A stretch of DNA of 64,000 nucleotides from UBA1181 sp045601045 (GCA_045601045.1 JAZRZA010000045.1:49995-113994); one strand, 5' to 3'; counted from the stretch's first letter, positions 1 through 8,709 are shown. The notes: generated from the sequence alone by a model not told the origin. Made by a program: numbers and translations.

Positions 1-1
1 C

Positions 2-1603
2 AAGGACACTGTCTTTGTTGTTTATAAGGATGGAAAAGCGGAGGTGGTCAATCCTTTTGAGGGTGAGATTGAGGTGAAGACCGATGGCGCGGGTGTGACA
101 GCTATCTCTTCCGTTGTGGATCGTGATGTTGTCTATGCCCTTTCGGGAAAATCATCCAATGGCTATTTCTTGGTTGATTCCGAGAAGAAGTTTAAGGTGG
201 TTTTGAATAATTTGGACCTCACCTCCACAGGTGTTGTCTCTCCGATCCGTTCTCTTTCGGGCAAGGGTATGACCTTGGTGTTGAGAGGAAAAAATAGTTT
301 GACTGACTCTGAAAAAGATACTTGCAATGCGGTGATCCGTAGCAAGGGACAAATCATCTTTGATGCGGAGTCTGGTGACAACACCTTGGTGGTGAATGCC
401 AAGCAAAAGAGAGCTATCCAGTCTGGTGACTATATCGTTGTCGATGGTGGAAATATTGAGGCGACCGCTACATTGGGTAATTGCGTCCGCGCCAATGATT
501 ATTTCAAGATGACTGGTGGTAAAATGGTATTAAGAGAGGGTACCTTGAATGTGACCAATGGATACTTCCAAATGGATGGAGGTGAACTCTCTATTGAATC
601 AACCCAGGATGACGCTAAATTGGTGGATATAGAGACAGAGACATTGGATGAGGATGGCTTGCCTTTGATTGATGCCACTCATGGTGCCTTTTTCTTGAAT
701 GGAGGAAAACTTACTCTCTCCGCATCAGGTGCGGGAAGCCGTGGCGTGAAGACGGATGGTGACGTTGTGGTGAAGTCGGCTCAAAAATTCAATGTTACCA
801 TGAAGGGACCTTCTCTCTATGTGCCAGGTGATGGCGTTACCAATGCGACTGGTATAAAGGCTGGTAGAGACCTTCAGATTATAGGAGGAAACCTCTCCGT
901 TGTAGTTACATCTACCGCTGCTGGCGCTCGTGCGATTGGTGCCGATGGTAAAATCGTTTGTGACGGAGGTGCTGTAGTAGTGGTTGATACAGAGGCTGGA
1001 CAATTCTCATATACCACAGAGAAGGGAACTTCTAAGACCAAAAGCAGTGCCGGTATCAAATCTGATGGAGATATTGATTTTAAGTTGTGCGAGGTGGTTG
1101 TAAAATCCACTGCGGAGAACAATGGTGCGGTGGGCATCTCTTCCGCAAGCAACATCGTGGTGAATAATCGTTCACAGTTGCAAGTGAGTGCGGTTTCCGC
1201 TTCTGCGGTCGCGATAGACGAGGAGAGCGCGGGTGCTTTGATGGTAAAGGAGTCTGGCAAGTTGACCGCCGTCTCAGTCAAAGAAGTTGCTTGTGATTGC
1301 GCCATTAGTTCTATGGGAGGCTGTTTGGTTAGTGTCTCTCCATATAAGCATGCATCCGGATTCTCAGGATCGACCTCTTGTGTTATGATGGATAGAACTT
1401 ATGATAATTCAAAGTTCGAGGTTATTGATGCTGATGGAAAAACGATCGCTTATGGTGGAGCCTATGAGGGTATTACCTCTGGTGTCTTGATGGTGGCTGC
1501 TCCATTTGTGAACGGTGAAGATTATATTTATAAATTGGATGGCGTCTCTTATGAAGTGACCGCTGGTCGCGCAGGAGTATCCATTTCAGTTTCCAAGGAA
1601 TAA
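2..1603 (+). CDS. Carbohydrate-binding-domain surface protein, 5' end outside window
   Basis: The frame is open from the first bases of the window, so this is the C-terminal part (over 530 residues) of a longer protein; the GTG at 44 is not a convincing start. The sequence is a long series of short beta strands ending in GG or DG turns, with phrases such as VVDGGNIEATAT, IKSDGDIDF and GIKAGRDLQI. This is typical of the right-handed beta-helix-like carbohydrate-binding family around Cthe_2159 (PF14262), found in secreted Bacteroidota and Firmicutes proteins. Members bind acidic polysaccharides; binding here is inferred from family resemblance only. No T9SS C-terminal domain is visible; the last residues are SVSKE. 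A strong hairpin terminator follows directly. The missing N-terminus should carry the signal peptide. Confidence 0.75.
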   Translation, partial: KDTVFVVYKDGKAEVVNPFEGEIEVKTDGAGVTAISSVVDRDVVYALSGKSSNGYFLVDSEKKFKVVLNNLDLTSTGVVSPIRSLSGKGMTLVLRGKNSLTDSEKDTCNAVIRSKGQIIFDAESGDNTLVVNAKQKRAIQSGDYIVVDGGNIEATATLGNCVRANDYFKMTGGKMVLREGTLNVTNGYFQMDGGELSIESTQDDAKLVDIETETLDEDGLPLIDATHGAFFLNGGKLTLSASGAGSRGVKTDGDVVVKSAQKFNVTMKGPSLYVPGDGVTNATGIKAGRDLQIIGGNLSVVVTSTAAGARAIGADGKIVCDGGAVVVVDTEAGQFSYTTEKGTSKTKSSAGIKSDGDIDFKLCEVVVKSTAENNGAVGISSASNIVVNNRSQLQVSAVSASAVAIDEESAGALMVKESGKLTAVSVKEVACDCAISSMGGCLVSVSPYKHASGFSGSTSCVMMDRTYDNSKFEVIDADGKTIAYGGAYEGITSGVLMVAAPFVNGEDYIYKLDGVSYEVTAGRAGVSISVSKE

Positions 1604-1623
1604 AACAGTGATGAGATAGATTC

Positions 1624-1658
1624 AGCGGAGCGTCTGTATGGATGCTCCGCTATTCTTT
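1624..1658 (+). terminator. Rho-independent terminator between the surface protein and vsr
   Basis: A 10-bp stem (1624-1633 with 1642-1651, one G-U pair), 8-base loop, then ATTCTTTT. It ends only a few bases before the vsr start codon at 1664, so the vsr 5' region and this hairpin overlap. Confidence 0.8.
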
Positions 1659-1663
1659 TGGGT

Positions 1664-2182
1664 ATGGACAAGATTACGCCAGAACAACGAAGCAAGACGA
1701 TGTCCCGGATCCGTAGCAAGAATACGAAACCGGAGATGATGGTGCGGAAGTATCTGTATGCGAACGGATTCCGTTTCCGTGTCAATGTGAAGACGCTGCC
1801 TGGTACTCCAGATATTGTTTTGAAAAAATACCATACGGCCATATTTATCAATGGTTGTTTTTGGCATGGCCATGTTTGTCAGCAAGGCCGAATGCCGAAA
1901 AGTAACGTCGCCTTCTGGGAACAGAAGATTGCACGCAACATTGCCCGGGATGCGGAAGTTCGTGAAAAATTGAGGGCACTCGGATGGCGTACTATGGTCG
2001 TTTGGGAGTGCCAGTTGAAACGAGCTGTGCGGGAGCAGACATTGGCGGAAATAGTCTATTTGTTAAATGGGGCGTTTCTTGACCTCTATCGCAAGAAAAG
2101 CGAGCCCGATGAGTTGTCTGTCGCCGAAGATCCTAATATGCCGTTAGTGGCAGAAAAAGGCCACTCTTACGGAGAAGAGTGA
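1664..2182 (+). CDS. vsr: Very short patch repair endonuclease (Vsr)
   Basis: Vsr nicks DNA 5' of T:G mismatches produced by deamination of 5-methylcytosine. The start is taken as ATG 1664 (MDKITPEQRSKTMSRIRSKN); the TTG at 1658 lies at the terminator and adds only two residues. Family hallmarks are the N-terminal RSxxMSRIRSKNTKPE segment, LPGTPDIVL with the catalytic Asp, the zinc/active-site stretch INGCFWHGHVC and the FWxxKIxRN helix. At 172 residues it is slightly longer than the usual 135-150; the extra residues form a charged C-terminal tail after about 140. Vsr genes normally sit beside a C5-cytosine methylase. None is present here, so this copy is solitary within the window. The end of the reading frame forms part of the following terminator. 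Confidence 0.93.
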   Translation: MDKITPEQRSKTMSRIRSKNTKPEMMVRKYLYANGFRFRVNVKTLPGTPDIVLKKYHTAIFINGCFWHGHVCQQGRMPKSNVAFWEQKIARNIARDAEVREKLRALGWRTMVVWECQLKRAVREQTLAEIVYLLNGAFLDLYRKKSEPDELSVAEDPNMPLVAEKGHSYGEE

Positions 2183-2190
2183 CCTTTCTA
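2157..2190 (+). terminator. Terminator overlapping the 3' end of vsr
   Basis: Arms AAGGCCACTCTT (2157-2168) and AAGAGTGACCTT (2175-2186) pair with one C-A mismatch around a 6-base loop. The stop codon TGA (2180-2182) lies in the right arm. It separates vsr from the convergent lipoprotein gene. Confidence 0.6.
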
Positions 2191-2235
2191 GCTTGCTATT
2201 GATTGAGATCGCCTACCTTTTGCTTTGCCTACCTT

Positions 2236-4353
2236 TTACAATGCGGTGAAATTACAGATGGTAGGGTTGCCATTTTCGTATTTGATATCTATTTTGCAAT
2301 TGTATATGTCGCTGTACATATAGAGTGGATATGTCTCTCCCTCTTTTGGCGTGAAGTCGAAATTGATGAGGATGTTAGATCCTTCCAAAACATTGTTGAC
2401 TGGTAATTTGCATTCGCTGGATTGTAACTCATTGATGGAGAATACTGGATTCAACAAGGTGAGGCTGCGAGGTAGTTTCAGACACAATTTCTCTCCTGTG
2501 AAGACGTTACCCAAAATGGAGTTGTTTACTTTTGTCGGTACGGAAGCACTTGAAAGTAATTCTTTTACTTTCTCCGCATTCATTTGGAAACTCTTGTTGA
2601 ACTTGTTGATTCGTAATATCTTCTCTTGCGTATCTTTGTTCTCTTGGTTGGAATTCTTTTTCGCTACCATGATTTTGTAGTCTGGCGCATCGATCCAGCA
2701 GATTTTGTTGTCCGTCATGGCGATGGCTCTGATACGTGTGATGTCGGAATATTTCTTTCCTTGGTATTCCAATTTGATGTTGTCGAAATCTGTCTTTTCT
2801 TGGTGTTTCAAGACATTGACCGTGGAGCTTTTTACAATGTCGTACTCGTCTGTGTACATGTCTGTGTAATGAATGCAGAGGAATAATCTGACATTCTCGA
2901 AATCGATGTCTGAACGGTTGTGGACATTGAGGGCGATTTCATCCTCTTTGCTCTGAAATTTCCAATCGGTCGCAGGTTTGATGTTGAGGTCCAAATAGGA
3001 TTTTTCCAACAAGACATTTTTGAAACTGACTTCCAAATTCTCTTCGCAGAACTCCATGTCGGAAAGAAGGCAGTCGTACATGCCTTGGTTGCCGCGACGG
3101 AAGAAATGGTTGTATATCTCTTGGGTACTCTTTGCCAAATTTCCTTTGCTCTCGTAGTACATCGCCTTCTGGATATTCGGACTGAAAATGCCGTATCCAG
3201 CCATAGTGGAGTGGTAGAGCCTTAATAGATATTGTCCTTCTGGTGTTTGGTTCAGGTAGGTTCTGAACTTGTAGGAGTTGAGCAAATCGGTCAATTCATT
3301 CGCCTGCTTAGGGAATTCAATGGAGGCTTGGTCGAGGAAGGACATTGCTTGTTCCTCCTGCCCGTTCGCCATGCATAGCATTGCGCTAACAACCAATGCG
3401 GGCGCTGATTTATCTGGGTAGAGCGAGAGGTATTGTTTTAGGACCTCTTGCGCGCGTACCAGTTGTTTGTTGACTCCACCATCGTTGTCGTTGATCTCTT
3501 GTGGGACAATGGAGAAGTCTCCATTTTGTGCCTCGTTGTTAAGATTTATATTGGCGATGGCGTTCAACAATAATGCCTCTCGGTTGTTCGGATATTGTTT
3601 GAGGATCTCCTCTGTGATGGCTTTTGCCTCATTTCCTCTTCCCGCGTATGTTTCAAGGTAAGCTTTGTCTTTTTTCAGGCAAAGGGCATCCCACTCTTTC
3701 ATGTATTTGTGGTAGAGTGGGGTGTAGTCTGTAAGATAATCGATGTAGGCTAGTCGCAATGATTCGATCTCCTTTTGCAACTTGAAGTTTGCCTGTTTCT
3801 TTTTGTTGTATTCGTTAAATATTTCATCGGAGACTTGCGAGAAACCGTTGATGGCCTTTAAAACCAATACGGGAGGATTCGCGAGTCCAATGGCGTCTGT
3901 GACGATGGTGGACATTGCCTCTTCTTGGACTTTGTCGGATGTGGCAAAGTTGGATACGCCTTTTGCCGCGCATTGGGCCAAGGCCCAAATGTCGTTTAGG
4001 TTATCGCTCTCTTTTTGTAGAGATGCCATCTTTTGAAGGATGGGGAGCAGGTGGATTTTCGCTTTAAGCATTTCTGGGGCAACCCCTTCGTAATCCTCCT
4101 TGGATAAGTACTCTAGGTAGGACATGAAATCTTCTGATTGAGATTGGGCCAACTCGATGGAGTTCATCACACGGATGGTCTTCTCTATGTCGTAATTGCC
4201 ATTGTTGGCACTGTTCGCGTATTTAGACAATGCGTTGAATGCGGGGGTGAAGTCTGTATTGGGCTGGTAATTGTAAATGTCTATCTTATTGACTTTGTCG
4301 CATGCGGAAAAGATTGCTAGCGCCAATACAAGAATCGAGAATATTTTTTTCAT
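2236..4353 (-). CDS. Large TPR-containing lipoprotein of unknown function
   Basis: 705 residues. The N-terminus MKKIFSILVLALAIFSAC is a lipoprotein signal with the lipobox Cys at residue 18. The middle (about 215-350) contains helix-turn-helix units of TPR type, for example RGNEAKAITEEILKQYPNN and AQEVLKQYLSLYPDKSA, followed by GQEEQAMSFLDQASIEFP. The C-terminal third (about 470-705) is rich in beta strands and looks like one or two beta-sandwich domains (LNVHNRSDIDFENVRLFL). No catalytic motif is seen. A TPR plus beta-sandwich lipoprotein would fit a scaffold or binding role at a membrane face, but that is inference. It is a lone gene, convergent with vsr and divergent from the OmpA-like gene. 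Confidence 0.8.
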   Translation of the reverse strand: MKKIFSILVLALAIFSACDKVNKIDIYNYQPNTDFTPAFNALSKYANSANNGNYDIEKTIRVMNSIELAQSQSEDFMSYLEYLSKEDYEGVAPEMLKAKIHLLPILQKMASLQKESDNLNDIWALAQCAAKGVSNFATSDKVQEEAMSTIVTDAIGLANPPVLVLKAINGFSQVSDEIFNEYNKKKQANFKLQKEIESLRLAYIDYLTDYTPLYHKYMKEWDALCLKKDKAYLETYAGRGNEAKAITEEILKQYPNNREALLLNAIANINLNNEAQNGDFSIVPQEINDNDGGVNKQLVRAQEVLKQYLSLYPDKSAPALVVSAMLCMANGQEEQAMSFLDQASIEFPKQANELTDLLNSYKFRTYLNQTPEGQYLLRLYHSTMAGYGIFSPNIQKAMYYESKGNLAKSTQEIYNHFFRRGNQGMYDCLLSDMEFCEENLEVSFKNVLLEKSYLDLNIKPATDWKFQSKEDEIALNVHNRSDIDFENVRLFLCIHYTDMYTDEYDIVKSSTVNVLKHQEKTDFDNIKLEYQGKKYSDITRIRAIAMTDNKICWIDAPDYKIMVAKKNSNQENKDTQEKILRINKFNKSFQMNAEKVKELLSSASVPTKVNNSILGNVFTGEKLCLKLPRSLTLLNPVFSINELQSSECKLPVNNVLEGSNILINFDFTPKEGETYPLYMYSDIYNCKIDIKYENGNPTICNFTAL

Positions 4354-4379
4354 AAATCGCTTATTTAGTTATTTAAATA

Positions 4380-4387
4380 CAAATATA
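4380..4387 (-). promoter_or_regulatory. Bacteroidota -7 element for the TPR lipoprotein
   Basis: TATATTTG on the minus strand matches TAnnTTTG and lies 27 bases upstream of the ATG at 4353. No convincing -33 TTTG is seen at the expected spacing. Confidence 0.5.
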
Positions 4388-4491
4388 ACAATTTTTGTCG
4401 TTTTGCACATCTGAAAACTTTTTTATAACTTGCCAATCGTACTCTTTGAGATATTTTTAGGTGTCATAGGAATAGTAAAAAAACGATATAG

Positions 4492-5694
4492 ATGTTTCCA
4501 GATAAATTCTTGTTGAAATATTCGCTATTATTTGTGTTTGGTATGGGATTGTTTGCCCAATGTTCGAAACCGTCAGCAGGAAACGATCCTTTCGCGTCGT
4601 CCAAAGAGGTTCGGAAGGTTGTGGTTGATGAGGTTCGGATAGACTCTTCCCTGATAAATTATTGTGATTTTGGCGGTAATTCGAAAGCGTCCCCACTCAG
4701 TTCCGTGTATCAATACGCGGCCACTACTTTGTCTCACCAGCAGGATTACCCTTTGGCATGTGACTTTGGATTTTTTCGCAGTTTGAAGTGTGGCTGTTAT
4801 GATATTCGGAAGAGCGCCTATCAATGGCAGTATGCCCAAGGGGCACCTTATGAGGATTGGTACATGGATTTTGGTGACCATACATATCCTGATGATCCGG
4901 AGAAGGGGTGTATGCTTCAGGTGGATTTAGGTAGTTCTCCCGCCATTTTGTACAAAGGGTGGAATTGTGGACTACCGACCGAATGTACCTATCAATTCTC
5001 CTTTTGGGCACATCCTGTGGATCCCAAGAAAGATGTGAAACTGACCGTTGTCGTGGATGGTTATAACGACAGTTTGTTGGCTTCGAAGGAGGTGATTGTG
5101 GAAGGCGGCAAGAATGAGTGGCAACAGTTCTCGGTTGATTTTAAGAATTCTCCCAGGGATCAACATGTCATGGTGACACTATTGGGTGAGGGTGGCGGAA
5201 GTTTCGCCTTGGATGATATAGCGTTGAGATGTGCGGAAGGCAACTGTCAACTCCTGGATGCGAGCAAGAGAAGAGACGCTTGGACGGAGAAGCAATACCT
5301 TGTGATGAATGATTATATCTATTTCCAGTATGGTTCCACGGGTATGATTGAGTCTTATGATGTGAAATTCAAAAACATAGTTGATTTTGCCAAGGAAAAT
5401 TCTACCCATACCGTCTGGTTGCTCGGTTTTTCCGACGAGCGTGGTCGTGACGATTATAATATGAAACTCTCGCAAGATCGTATCAATGCGGTTGCGGAGC
5501 GTCTTGTGAAGATGGGATTGCCTCGTTCCAACATGAAAATGAAGCCATTCGGTTCGACAATGCCGAAAAAAGTGAACGCGCAACTGGAATCTGAGTTTCA
5601 GCGGGATCGTAGGGTGAGTGTTTATATCTTCCCGAAGAGCCTATTTGTGGATGAGGATGATCAGGTGCATGGATTTGAGTATATCTTCATGTAA
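4492..5694 (+). CDS. OmpA-family lipoprotein with N-terminal sandwich domain
   Basis: 400 residues starting at ATG 4492. The signal ends in LFAQC (Cys 24), giving a probable lipoprotein. Residues about 60-250 look like a galactose-binding-type beta sandwich (FSFWAHPVDPKKDVKLTV, then SFALDDIALR, the usual C-terminal strand of such domains). Residues about 280-390 are an OmpA-type peptidoglycan-binding domain: LLGFSDERGRDDYNMKLSQ, with the R-A/I-x-x-V helix (DRINAVAERLV) and the final RRVSVYI strand. OmpA domains bind diaminopimelate in peptidoglycan, so the protein probably tethers the outer membrane to the wall and presents the sandwich domain. No operon partner; it is divergent from the TPR lipoprotein. 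Confidence 0.85.
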   Translation: MFPDKFLLKYSLLFVFGMGLFAQCSKPSAGNDPFASSKEVRKVVVDEVRIDSSLINYCDFGGNSKASPLSSVYQYAATTLSHQQDYPLACDFGFFRSLKCGCYDIRKSAYQWQYAQGAPYEDWYMDFGDHTYPDDPEKGCMLQVDLGSSPAILYKGWNCGLPTECTYQFSFWAHPVDPKKDVKLTVVVDGYNDSLLASKEVIVEGGKNEWQQFSVDFKNSPRDQHVMVTLLGEGGGSFALDDIALRCAEGNCQLLDASKRRDAWTEKQYLVMNDYIYFQYGSTGMIESYDVKFKNIVDFAKENSTHTVWLLGFSDERGRDDYNMKLSQDRINAVAERLVKMGLPRSNMKMKPFGSTMPKKVNAQLESEFQRDRRVSVYIFPKSLFVDEDDQVHGFEYIFM

Positions 5695-5754
5695 GCAGTT
5701 GGAAGATAGTGGCTTTCGTGTATTGAGCTTGGCTTTGTGGGGTTGCCTGTAACT

Positions 5755-5789
5755 CAAAAAAAAGAGACATAAACCGAAGTTTATGTCTC
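5755..5789 (-). terminator. Terminator of tRNA-Asn with UUCG loop
   Basis: Perfect 11-bp stem (5764-5774 with 5779-5789). On the minus strand the loop is TTCG, a very stable tetraloop, followed by nine T (5755-5763). It begins 7 bases after the tRNA 3' end. Confidence 0.92.
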
Positions 5790-5795
5790 TCTTTG

Positions 5796-5869
5796 CTCTC
5801 CCTCTTGGACTTGAACCAAGGACCCCCTGATTAACAGTCAGGTGCTCTAACCGACTGAGCTAAGGAAGA
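5796..5869 (-). tRNA. tRNA-Asn (anticodon GTT)
   Basis: A 74-base cloverleaf on the minus strand: acceptor TCTTCCT/AGGGAGA with one G-U pair, D-arm GCTC/GAGC, anticodon stem CCTGA/TCAGG with loop CTGTTAA (GTT), 5-base variable loop and T-arm CTTGG-TTCAAGT-CCAAG, discriminator G. CCA is not encoded. It has its own consensus promoter and terminator. Confidence 0.97.
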
Positions 5870-5890
5870 GTGTTTTTCTCTTTTGCGTTG

Positions 5891-5922
5891 CAAAGGTAAG
5901 GCGATTTCTCGGAGTTACCAAA
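5891..5922 (-). promoter_or_regulatory. Promoter of tRNA-Asn
   Basis: On the minus strand TTTG (5922-5919), 20 bases, then TACCTTTG (5898-5891): a full match to the Bacteroidota housekeeping promoter. Initiation is expected near 5884, about 15 bases before the mature tRNA. Confidence 0.85.
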
Positions 5923-5940
5923 TGTTTTGCTCGTTTTTTT

Positions 5941-7092
5941 TTACTTTTTCGCGATATTTTTTTCTAATATAAAGTCAACCAACTCGTTAGCCATTCTTTG
6001 GTGAGTCTCCTTGGTTGGATGATAGTCCTCTCCGAAAGGAGCTGTTTGAGGTGCAGTCTCGAAATAGTAGATTTGATTCTCCTCTCCGCCCATCTCTTTG
6101 ATGGCTAAAAGCACATATGTGCTGTAGCGAGTGAGTTGCAACGCGTGGTCTTCGTTATTGTCGTTGGTCATCGGTCCCACCGCACAAATGATTTGTGCAG
6201 CTGGATAGTAACTTTTTAGGCGTGTTAAGAAGGCCTTGTACTCCGCGATGAATTGCACGGAATCCACTGGAACTTGGGTGGTGGTCTCTGCTCCGAAGTC
6301 GTTGGTTCCTATGTTCAAAACAAGGATGTCTGGCTTGTAATTGTTGAAGTTCCATGCCTTCTCGTGGTTGTCCGCCAGCGTGTGCCCATAGAATTGCGGA
6401 ATGGTGTTGCGGCAATCTCCCTCGTAGTTGCGGCATACGCCTTTGCCTGAATAGGCTGTACAAACATATTGGGCATTTAGAGCTCTCGCCGCGACGGCGC
6501 CCCAAGCGTAGTAGTTGTTTTCGTTGAGTGGAGAGAATCCTGCTTTCGGCCTATCCGAAGAGAGCTCGTTTCCGTAACCACAGGAGATGGAGTTGCCCAC
6601 AAATTCCATTTTTAGGTCAGGGAGATCGTTGGGTTGTACCAACTCTGCCTGCTTGTCATCCCCTACGGTAAATCCGAAGAATTGGACTTCGCCAACCACG
6701 CTCTCGGTTAATTTTATCAGCTCGATGGTGTGTGTCTCGACGGGATTTAAGTGAGTGGCCAATGTGTAGTCGGTTTGCCCTTTGTTTAAAATGATTTTTT
6801 TAGGTTCTCTGTCGTCGATGATGCAAAAGAAGGTGTTGTGCATCTCATGAGATCCCTCTGCTAAATCGTGAAGTTTCGCGGAGAGGAAACTTCCGGTGAA
6901 TTTGGCCTTGATAGTGACTCCAGGGTAGGAGAAGCTCACCATGTTCGGGTTGCTTTTATCTACTCTTCCAATGTATTGGATATGCTCGTCTGATGCTTTG
7001 TAGTGGTTGCTTTTGCATCCTGAGAAAAGTGATGAGAGGACCATCATGGAACAAATTATGCCAACTATATTTAAATTGCCGAGATTTTTCAT
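5941..7092 (-). CDS. SGNH/GDSL esterase lipoprotein, CE2-like
   Basis: 383 residues with lipobox Cys 26 (SLFSGC). The arrangement is that of carbohydrate esterase family 2: an N-terminal jelly-roll (about 40-150) and a C-terminal SGNH hydrolase. Visible blocks are FVGNSISCGYG (nucleophile Ser near 168), LNIGTNDFG (block III Asn, near 262) and EDYHPTKETHQ (catalytic Asp/His, near 357). CE2 enzymes remove acetyl groups from xylan and other glycans; the substrate here cannot be read from sequence. It is the last gene of a minus-strand run with the acyltransferase (3 bases upstream) and the MBL hydrolase. A link between them is not evident from their families. Confidence 0.88.
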   Translation of the reverse strand: MKNLGNLNIVGIICSMMVLSSLFSGCKSNHYKASDEHIQYIGRVDKSNPNMVSFSYPGVTIKAKFTGSFLSAKLHDLAEGSHEMHNTFFCIIDDREPKKIILNKGQTDYTLATHLNPVETHTIELIKLTESVVGEVQFFGFTVGDDKQAELVQPNDLPDLKMEFVGNSISCGYGNELSSDRPKAGFSPLNENNYYAWGAVAARALNAQYVCTAYSGKGVCRNYEGDCRNTIPQFYGHTLADNHEKAWNFNNYKPDILVLNIGTNDFGAETTTQVPVDSVQFIAEYKAFLTRLKSYYPAAQIICAVGPMTNDNNEDHALQLTRYSTYVLLAIKEMGGEENQIYYFETAPQTAPFGEDYHPTKETHQRMANELVDFILEKNIAKK

Positions 7093-7095
7093 GGA

Positions 7096-7956
7096 TTATC
7101 CTTTATCGTTAGGTTGAACACTTGGCCAAGGATTTTCTATGATACCTGCCATCTCCACCATCTTTGCGTGAACGCGGTCGCGCATCTCATCTACGGAATC
7201 CTTTCTTGGCAAATCCATGTTCGGATACATCGGTTCGCCGATGGTGATGGTGTAGAGCGGTTTGTTCTTCGCGAAATATTTGTATAGGCCTGTACGCTCG
7301 CGGTAGCTGATTACCATAGGGATGATCGGTGTCTTGTATTTGTATGCAAAGATGAAGGCACCCTTTCTGAATGGACGGAGGGGCTTATAGTTGTCCCAAC
7401 GGCACTCCTCTGGGAATACGTGGATCCATGCTTTCCTCTCGTGAAGGGTGTCGAACGCCTCGTTAAATTTCTTCATGGCGCTCATGCTTTTAGGAACTGG
7501 AATACCTCCTGTTCCACGCATTTGGTCGCGCACGCTGGTCTGGAAATTCTCCGCCCAAGCAGGATACCACATTCTGAATTGGCCGGATGCTTGCCATACG
7601 GAGAGGAAGTCCCATCCGTAAGCGTGGTTGCAAACGGTGATGGCGCCATTCTTCAACTCCTCTTTGTGCTTTTTCAGGTTCTCCTTACCCTTGATGCGAA
7701 GGCCGAAAATCAACGGATTTACCCAAAAACAGATAAAGTGCGCCCGGAAGAGGCACCACAAATGGTTGAGTTTCCATTTCAACGTATTCTCCAAGTAGGG
7801 ATAATTCTCATCGAATACTTCGTTGTGGATGATATCACCCGTTACTTTGTGTACGAATGGGTCCTCTTCAGAGAAGGTGTCTTCCACGTTTGGGATAAAC
7901 ACGCCCTCTTTCACCTTCATCTCTTGGTATTTCTTATTTTCTAAACAAGATCTCAT
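7096..7956 (-). CDS. PlsC-like 1-acyl-glycerol-phosphate acyltransferase family protein
   Basis: 286 residues. The acyltransferase motifs are present: HX4D as CNHAYGWDFLS (near 109), the second block around GGIPVPKSMSAMKKF, and motif III FPEECRWD (near 181). The family transfers acyl chains to lysophospholipids or ornithine lipids at the inner membrane. A hydrophobic segment (HFICFWVNPLIFGLRI) precedes the catalytic domain and may anchor it. The N-terminal 50 residues are acidic and unusual for PlsC. The exact substrate is not inferable. It lies between the MBL hydrolase (about 55 bases upstream) and the esterase (3 bases downstream), probably one transcript. Confidence 0.85.
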   Translation of the reverse strand: MRSCLENKKYQEMKVKEGVFIPNVEDTFSEEDPFVHKVTGDIIHNEVFDENYPYLENTLKWKLNHLWCLFRAHFICFWVNPLIFGLRIKGKENLKKHKEELKNGAITVCNHAYGWDFLSVWQASGQFRMWYPAWAENFQTSVRDQMRGTGGIPVPKSMSAMKKFNEAFDTLHERKAWIHVFPEECRWDNYKPLRPFRKGAFIFAYKYKTPIIPMVISYRERTGLYKYFAKNKPLYTITIGEPMYPNMDLPRKDSVDEMRDRVHAKMVEMAGIIENPWPSVQPNDKG

Positions 7957-7996
7957 ATCGTAATGTTTTTTTATTCTTAATTGACTTCGTCAAACT

Positions 7997-8024
7997 CTTG
8001 ACTCTTAATTCTTAACTCTTAATT
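7997..8024. repeat. Tandem 14-mer next to and inside the MBL hydrolase 3' end
   Basis: Units CTTGACTCTTAATT (7997-8010) and CTTAACTCTTAATT (8011-8024) differ at one base. Related CTTAATT runs continue on both sides (near 7976 and 8027). The second unit contains the stop codon and the last codons of the MBL hydrolase. A small TTGAC/GTCAA hairpin lies at 7981-7993. Confidence 0.75.
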
Positions 8025-8668
8025 ATCTTAATGATCTCCGGATTGTGCTCCTTCTCATATCCGATGGTAGAGGGTGTGCCATGTCCGCTGTAAAGCATCG
8101 TCTCGTCGGGCAGTGTCAACAACTTCTCCTTGATGTTCTGAACGAGTGTTTCGTAATTGCCGCGGTGCATGTCGGTCCTGCCGATGCCCCCCTCCAAAAT
8201 GGTGTCGCCTACGAAGGCGCAATGCTCCTTTTCGCAATAGAAGACCAATCCGCCAGGGGAGTGTCCGGGTACCTGTAACACATTGATTTTTATACTTCCT
8301 ACTTCTATGATGTCTCCGTCGGCCAAATAACCTTTGAGCGGAAGCGCCTCGTCATCCATAGGCATATTGAACATCACCAAGAGGTCTTGGTAATGGTTGA
8401 GGAAGGTGATATCCTTTTTGCACGCCTCTGCCGCTACGCCGAAAGTCTCCTCCACGAATCGTTGCCCGTAGATGTGGTCGAAGTGGAGGTGGGTGTCTAC
8501 CACGCGTTTGATGGTGATGCCGTTGTCGATGATGTACGCTTTGAACGTCTCGCGCTCCTCAGGCGTGTAACAGCCCGGGTCGATCACTATCGCCTCGTGT
8601 GTATCCTCGTCTGTCAAGACGTAGGTGTTTACTTGCAATACGTTGAATGTGAAGTGTTTAATGATCAT
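8012..8668 (-). CDS. MBL-fold metallo-hydrolase, glyoxalase II/YcbL type
   Basis: 218 residues, full length for single-domain members. Metal-binding motifs: THLHFDH (near 60), GHSPGG (near 135), GDT (near 155) and SGHG (near 196). These place it with the hydroxyacylglutathione-hydrolase-like branch, which hydrolyses thioesters or related small substrates using a di-zinc/iron site; the natural substrate is not known for most members. Cytosolic, no signal peptide. First gene of the minus-strand run that continues into the acyltransferase and esterase. Its last codons lie in an AATTAAGA-type repeat, so the C-terminus (KIIKS) may be shaped by that repeat. Confidence 0.9.
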   Translation of the reverse strand: MIIKHFTFNVLQVNTYVLTDEDTHEAIVIDPGCYTPEERETFKAYIIDNGITIKRVVDTHLHFDHIYGQRFVEETFGVAAEACKKDITFLNHYQDLLVMFNMPMDDEALPLKGYLADGDIIEVGSIKINVLQVPGHSPGGLVFYCEKEHCAFVGDTILEGGIGRTDMHRGNYETLVQNIKEKLLTLPDETMLYSGHGTPSTIGYEKEHNPEIIKIIKS

Positions 8669-8709
8669 TTTTGTGTCGCTTCAATATTTCCTATTAAAAA
8701 TATACAAGG

